Shown here piece by piece: positions 60,752-64,000 of a stretch of 64,000 bases of DNA. The stretch covers positions 868,001-932,000 of the forward strand of contig CAVXHQ010000005.1 of the NCBI GenBank assembly GCA_963761735.1, written 5' to 3'. Position numbers and translations under genes: made by a program. Source of the stretch: CAVXHQ01 sp963761735 (lineage in GTDB: Bacteria; Pseudomonadota; Alphaproteobacteria; Rhodobacterales; Rhodobacteraceae). The stretch's first letter is position 1, and every line of letters begins with the position of its first letter. A model generated the notes under the pieces. It did no database searches and was not told the origin of the DNA. It saw nothing but the letters and a program-made list of their open reading frames with translations.

Positions 60752-61438
60752 ATGAACAGAACTTCGATAGCGGGCGCAATCGCCCTGTCGACGATCGGCT
60801 TTGCCGTCGTCGCACACAACGGCGCGACCGGCGTCGTCCTCGACCGGATGAACGGCATGTCGGCAATGCGCGACGTGATGCGCGACCTCGCGCCGATGAT
60901 GCAGGGGCAGGTGCCCTACGATATGCGCGTGGTGCAGAACGGCGCGGCGACGCTGATGTCCCATGCGGGCGAGACGATGAACCTGCTCTTTCCCGAAGAG
61001 CCGATCCCCGCGGCCTCCTACGCCAATCCCCGGATATGGGAGCAGTGGGCGGTCTTCACGGCGCTGTCGGAAGATCTGCGCGCAAACGCGACCGGCCTCG
61101 CGCTTGCCGCGCCGAACGGCCTGACCGCACCGGCCCCGCCGGCAGCCGATCCGATGGCCGACATGGATATGTCGGGGATGCAGATGGCCCCGGCCCCCGG
61201 AGCGGCCCCCGCGCCGGCCCCTGTGCCCGAGGGTTTTACCACCGCCGAATTGATGGGCATGGTCACGCCTTTCGTTCCCGTGGCGCCCGTCGTCGGGGCC
61301 GCTCCGGGGGCGCAGTCCGACCCGGTGGCGGCGCTGATCCGGAGCATCGATTATTCCACGATGGCGGCCCCCACGGTTTTCGAGCAGGTCGGGCAGACCT
61401 GCGCCGCCTGTCATGCCCAGTTCCGGAACGGAGGCTGA
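60752..61438 (+). CDS. Cytochrome c'/c-556-like protein with Met/Pro-rich insert
   Basis: A 228-residue protein with an N-terminal signal or anchor (SIAGAIALSTIGFAVVAH), helices typical of the four-helix cytochrome c' fold (VVLDRMNGMSAMRDVMRDLAPMM in parts) and the heme site CAACHAQFR close to the C-terminus, as in that family. Unusually, about residues 125-180 are a Pro/Ala/Met-rich insert with MADMDMSGMQMAP between helices. This segment could bind copper. Cytochromes c' usually bind gases or act in electron transfer. It is followed by the di-heme cytochrome gene after one base. Confidence 0.85.
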   Translation: MNRTSIAGAIALSTIGFAVVAHNGATGVVLDRMNGMSAMRDVMRDLAPMMQGQVPYDMRVVQNGAATLMSHAGETMNLLFPEEPIPAASYANPRIWEQWAVFTALSEDLRANATGLALAAPNGLTAPAPPAADPMADMDMSGMQMAPAPGAAPAPAPVPEGFTTAELMGMVTPFVPVAPVVGAAPGAQSDPVAALIRSIDYSTMAAPTVFEQVGQTCAACHAQFRNGG

Positions 61439-61439
61439 T

Positions 61440-62420
61440 ATGCGGGGCCTGATCCGTTTCGGCACCGGTCTGACGGTCCTCGGCGCGGCCTTCGTCGGGG
61501 CCGTATCGGCGTGGCCGATCGCCGTGCCCGAACGCCTTGGGATGCTGACCGGCGACGCCGCGCGGGGCGCCTATCTCGCGCGGTCGTCGGGCTGTGTCAC
61601 CTGCCATACCGACATCGCGGCGCAGGGTGCGCCGCTGGCGGGCGGGGCGCCGCTGGACACGCCTTTCGGCAGCTTCGTGCCGCCAAACATTACCATCGAC
61701 CGGGACGCCGGGATCGGCGACTGGACTCTCGACGAGTTCGCGGTGGCCCTGCGTCAGGGCGTGGCCCCCGATGGCAGCGCCTATTATCCGGCGTTTCCCT
61801 ATGAATTCTATGCCGAGTTCACCGATCAGGATATCGCCGATCTTTGGGCCGCCATCGCGACGGTGCCGCCCGATGGGGTGCCCGCGCCGGATCACGACGT
61901 CGGGTTCCCGTTCAATCAGCGCTGGGGCCTCAAGCTGTGGCGCGCGGCGTTCATGGCACCGGTTCGGATGTCGCCGGTCGTCGGGCGGTCCGATGCGTGG
62001 AACCGGGGGCAGACCCTGGTGGAGGGCGCGGCGCATTGCGCGGCCTGCCATACGCCGCGCAATGCGCTGGGAGGGCTGTCGGGCGACGGACTGGCCGGCA
62101 ACGATACCCTGCCGGGCGGCAGTGTCGCCCCGGGGATCGCGCCGTGGGATCTGCGCGACGCGGGGTGGACCGCCGCATCGCTGTCCTACGCGCTGCGAAC
62201 GGGCATCACGCCGAGCGGCGATGTCTTTGGCGGCAGCATGTCGGAGGTGGTCCGCGAGGGCACGTCGTTCCTGACCGATGCCGACCGGGACGCCATTGCG
62301 GCCTATCTGACGGACGACGCGGACCCGTCGATTCCGGCGCAGCCGATCGCGGTGCCCGACACGATGGACGACATGCCGGGCATGACAATGGACGACATGC
62401 CGGGCATGGTGATGGACTGA
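61440..62420 (+). CDS. Di-heme c-type cytochrome with Met-rich C-terminal tail
   Basis: A 326-residue periplasmic cytochrome with N-terminal anchor (LTVLGAAFVGAVSAWPIA) and two heme sites, CVTCHTD (near residue 54) and CAACHTPRN (near 202). The layout matches the di-heme electron-carrying subunits of periplasmic alcohol/aldehyde or sorbosone-type dehydrogenases. The last about 20 residues (DDMPGMTMDDMPGMVMD) form a Met-rich repeat not found in usual family members. Location at the end of the copper operon and the Met tail suggest it receives electrons in copper oxidation; this is inference. Convergent with copZ. Confidence 0.9.
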   Translation: MRGLIRFGTGLTVLGAAFVGAVSAWPIAVPERLGMLTGDAARGAYLARSSGCVTCHTDIAAQGAPLAGGAPLDTPFGSFVPPNITIDRDAGIGDWTLDEFAVALRQGVAPDGSAYYPAFPYEFYAEFTDQDIADLWAAIATVPPDGVPAPDHDVGFPFNQRWGLKLWRAAFMAPVRMSPVVGRSDAWNRGQTLVEGAAHCAACHTPRNALGGLSGDGLAGNDTLPGGSVAPGIAPWDLRDAGWTAASLSYALRTGITPSGDVFGGSMSEVVREGTSFLTDADRDAIAAYLTDDADPSIPAQPIAVPDTMDDMPGMTMDDMPGMVMD

Positions 62421-62446
62421 CGGTCCGATTGCACGCGGTCCGCTGT

Positions 62447-62647
62447 TCAGGCGGCGACGGTTGCGGGGTATCCGGCGTCGTTCAGGGCACCTTTCAGGGT
62501 CTGCTCGTCACTGTCGGTCTGCACCGCGACCGTGCGGGCAGGCATGTCGAAGGTCAGAGTCGCCGCCGGATCGAGGGCGCGGATCGTTTTTTCCACGGTC
62601 GCCTTGCAGTGGCCGCAGCTCATGTCGGGGATCGAATAGGTTGTCAT
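62447..62647 (-). CDS. copZ: Heavy-metal-associated domain protein, CopZ-like copper chaperone
   Basis: A 66-residue ferredoxin-like metallochaperone with the metal site MSCGHC (Cys 11 and 14) in the first loop and a matching beta-alpha-beta pattern. It would carry Cu(I) in the cytoplasm, usually to a P-type ATPase or to CsoR. No ATPase gene is found in this window. It lies downstream of csoR on the same strand, about 300 bases away, and probably belongs to the CsoR regulon. Confidence 0.92.
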   Translation of the reverse strand: MTTYSIPDMSCGHCKATVEKTIRALDPAATLTFDMPARTVAVQTDSDEQTLKGALNDAGYPATVAA

Positions 62648-62946
62648 GGGTTTCTCCAGTCTGGTTCCCTAGATGGGTCGCCGTTCCGGCACGGGAAGGT
62701 CAAGCGAAATTCGCTGCCTGCCGCCGTTGACCGCCCCTGAGCCATAGCCTCCATCCGGGCGGGGGACGACAGCGATACACCCCCCGCTTCCGCGGTGATG
62801 CCGCTGTCCATCGGCAGGATGTCCTGCGCCGCGGAGAGGGTCGGCCGCGCGATCCGGTTCGACCGCTTCGGTGTCGCGGCTGCGGTGAGTGCGATGTCCA
62901 CCTTCGATCCTGAAAATCTCCGGTCCGGTTGCACCACAAGGAACCG
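62648..62946. other. Region between csoR and copZ
   Basis: About 300 bases. A minus-strand frame (62644-62937, 97 codons) ends in an ATGA overlap with copZ, but its sequence has no recognisable family and weak protein-like character, so I do not call it. A decayed gene or a leader is possible. Confidence 0.45.
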
Positions 62947-63219
62947 CTACCTTTGGGTCTTTTGCAGCAGCGCGATCAATTCGTTGAACTTTTCCCTCTG
63001 CGCCGCCGGATCGCCGCTGTCGATGGCCTGCGCGACGCAGTGATGCGTGTGGTTCTCCAGGATCAGGCGTTCAACGCCTTTGATCGCGGACCGCACGGCG
63101 GCGGTCTGGGCAAGGATGTCGACGCAATAGCGGTCCTCGTCGATCATCCGCGCGATGCCGCGCACCTGTCCCTCGAGGCGGGCGAGCCGGTCGAGCGCGC
63201 GCTGCTTGTCCTGTTTCAT
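62947..63219 (-). CDS. csoR: CsoR-type copper-sensing transcriptional repressor
   Basis: A 90-residue all-helical repressor of the CsoR/RcnR family. The Cu(I) ligands are in register with characterised CsoR proteins: C32 in YCVDILAQ, and H57 and C61 in NHTHHC, with spacing 25 and 4. RLARLEGQVRGIARMIDEDR is the DNA-binding helix region. Copper binding releases DNA and induces the locus. The start at 63219 gives normal length; upstream in-frame codons read through the operator. A palindromic operator lies between it and the divergent DUF305 gene. Confidence 0.92.
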   Translation of the reverse strand: MKQDKQRALDRLARLEGQVRGIARMIDEDRYCVDILAQTAAVRSAIKGVERLILENHTHHCVAQAIDSGDPAAQREKFNELIALLQKTQR

Positions 63220-63257
63220 GCCGTCTCCGTGGAACTCATCCGTGCCGTCGTCGCTTA

Positions 63258-63276
63258 TATACGTGCAGGGGGTATA
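63258..63276. promoter_or_regulatory. CsoR-type operator
   Basis: Half-sites tatac (63258-63262) and gtata (63272-63276) flank a G-rich centre gtgcagggg. This is the known CsoR operator plan, TATAC/GTATA arms with a G tract. It sits in the 88-bp region between csoR and the divergent DUF305 gene and could control both. Confidence 0.78.
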
Positions 63277-63307
63277 ATTCCCGATATTGATGAAAGGTTT
63301 GGATAGT

Positions 63308-63826
63308 ATGGCAAAGAGTATGGACAAACACGAGGGCGGCGGTGGCTATGGCCGGTTCGTCGCGATGATCGCCACCTCGACGGTGGTGATGTTCGGGCTG
63401 ATGTACCTCAATACCTACGCGCAGGATCACATCTTCTTTTCGCAGACGCGGATGTGGATGGCCCTGTACATGGGCGGGGCGATGGCGATCATCATGCTGG
63501 CATTCATGCTGGGCATGTACACGAACCGCAAGGCGAACATCGCGATCGTCGCGGGCGCGGTGGTGGCCTTCGCGGCGGGCGTCTGGCTCGTCCGCAGTCA
63601 GGAGACCATCGGCGACGTCGCCTGGATGAAGGCGATGATCCCGCACCACTCCATCGCGATCCTGACCAGCAGCCGGGCGGATATCTCGGACCCGCGGGTA
63701 CGGGCGCTGGCCGACGCGATCATTGCCGCGCAGGAGGCCGAGATCGAGGAAATGAAGCTCTATATCGAGGATATCGAGGCGAACGGCGACGCGCCGGCCG
63801 GCACTCCGCGCATTGACGTAAACTGA
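63308..63826 (+). CDS. DUF305 membrane protein
   Basis: A 172-residue protein with three hydrophobic helices (ATSTVVMFGLMYLNTYA, MALYMGGAMAIIMLAFMLG, IAIVAGAVVAFAAGVWLV) and a C-terminal DUF305 domain bearing MKAMIPHHSIAILTSSRAD and AQEAEIEEMK. The His-His pair and Met/Glu residues are suspected metal ligands; DUF305 proteins often accompany copper genes. The ATG at 63308 was preferred; ATG 63290 in the same frame is possible. Regulated by the CsoR operator by position. Confidence 0.88.
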   Translation: MAKSMDKHEGGGGYGRFVAMIATSTVVMFGLMYLNTYAQDHIFFSQTRMWMALYMGGAMAIIMLAFMLGMYTNRKANIAIVAGAVVAFAAGVWLVRSQETIGDVAWMKAMIPHHSIAILTSSRADISDPRVRALADAIIAAQEAEIEEMKLYIEDIEANGDAPAGTPRIDVN

Positions 63827-63846
63827 GAAAAGGACACATCGCCGTG

Positions 63847-64000
63847 ATGAACCACGACATGATGCAGGGAGGATGGATGATGGGTGGCATGATGGTCGTC
63901 ATGCTGCTTTTCGTCACCTTCCTGATAGCTGGAATCGCTTATTTCGTGACGGGCACGCTGAGTCGTCACGGACCTGAAACAGCCACGACCGGAAGGACCG
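63847..64000 (+). CDS. Small Met-rich membrane protein, cut by window end
   Basis: The frame begins at ATG 63847 (or GTG 63844) and is still open at 64000. The N-terminus is Met-rich (MNHDMMQGGWMMGGMM), then one membrane helix (VVMLLFVTFLIAGIAYFV). The pattern matches small SHOCT-like or DUF-type proteins of copper loci, but the C-terminus is missing. It starts 20 bases after the DUF305 stop and is probably in its operon. Confidence 0.7.
   Translation, partial: MNHDMMQGGWMMGGMMVVMLLFVTFLIAGIAYFVTGTLSRHGPETATTGRT

Noticed and set aside
62644..62937. A 97-codon frame between csoR and copZ with an ATGA overlap to copZ
   Set aside because: The sequence lacks recognisable motifs or structure; the overlap alone is weak evidence.

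Overview
The window is GC-rich (clearly above 60 percent by eye). Its gene content points to an alphaproteobacterium of the Rhodobacteraceae (Roseobacter-type): a FYDLN_acid (TIGR02300) protein, a short adenosylcobalamin-dependent ribonucleotide reductase behind two CtrA-type boxes, a UdgX/radical-SAM DNA-repair pair, many FCD-type GntR regulators with sugar ABC transporters, and a copper-linked cytochrome locus. No tool was run; all assignments come from reading motifs and family resemblance.

Layout. 1-6.7 kb: end of a sensor histidine kinase, then a minus-strand block (GntR regulator, GH13 alpha-glucosidase, FAD amine/amino-acid oxidase-like protein, uronate-dehydrogenase-like protein), a YgjP-type metalloprotein and a divergent acidic FYDLN protein. 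6.9-12.9 kb: a tRNA-Ala(GGC) followed by a scar of mobile DNA: an Lrp/AsnC fragment, an IS481-family element split by a complete IS21-family element (6-bp target duplication), a tyrosine-integrase fragment, and an IS3-family element whose orfA carries a hairpin-rich insertion. 12.9-28.9 kb: mostly core genes (MerR regulator, two PaaI thioesterases, MATE exporter, pyrD, DUF952, 5'-nucleotidase, methyltransferase, SRAP protein, PAS-GGDEF-EAL protein, GST, class II ribonucleotide reductase with a DUF1653 protein, UdgX and its radical-SAM partner).

29.5-48.2 kb: a carbohydrate region. A GntR regulator sits opposite an operon with an ABC importer, a rhamnose/fucose-type mutarotase, a GH29 alpha-L-fucosidase without a signal peptide, an SDR and an aldo/keto reductase. 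This suggests uptake of fucosylated glycans, cytoplasmic cleavage and oxidation of the released fucose. After a decayed IS5-type transposase comes a second block: GntR regulator, enolase-superfamily sugar-acid dehydratase-like protein and a second complete ABC importer. In both importers the substrate-binding gene is separated from the permeases by hairpin-forming DNA: a 35-bp tandem repeat in the first, a single perfect stem-loop in the second.

48.7-64 kb: an efflux pair (FUSC/DUF2955 membrane protein plus a frameshifted HlyD protein), an NAD(P)-binding protein, a sialidase-fold secreted protein, two divergent L,D-transpeptidases, and a copper-handling locus. The locus has two multicopper oxidases, a DsbA-like thiol protein, four c-type cytochromes, two small unknown proteins, CopZ, CsoR with its palindromic operator, a DUF305 membrane protein and a Met-rich small membrane protein cut by the window end. 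Three of the four cytochromes carry Met-rich, copper-binding-like segments. I regard this putative coupling of periplasmic copper oxidation to cytochrome c electron transfer as the most interesting candidate system here.
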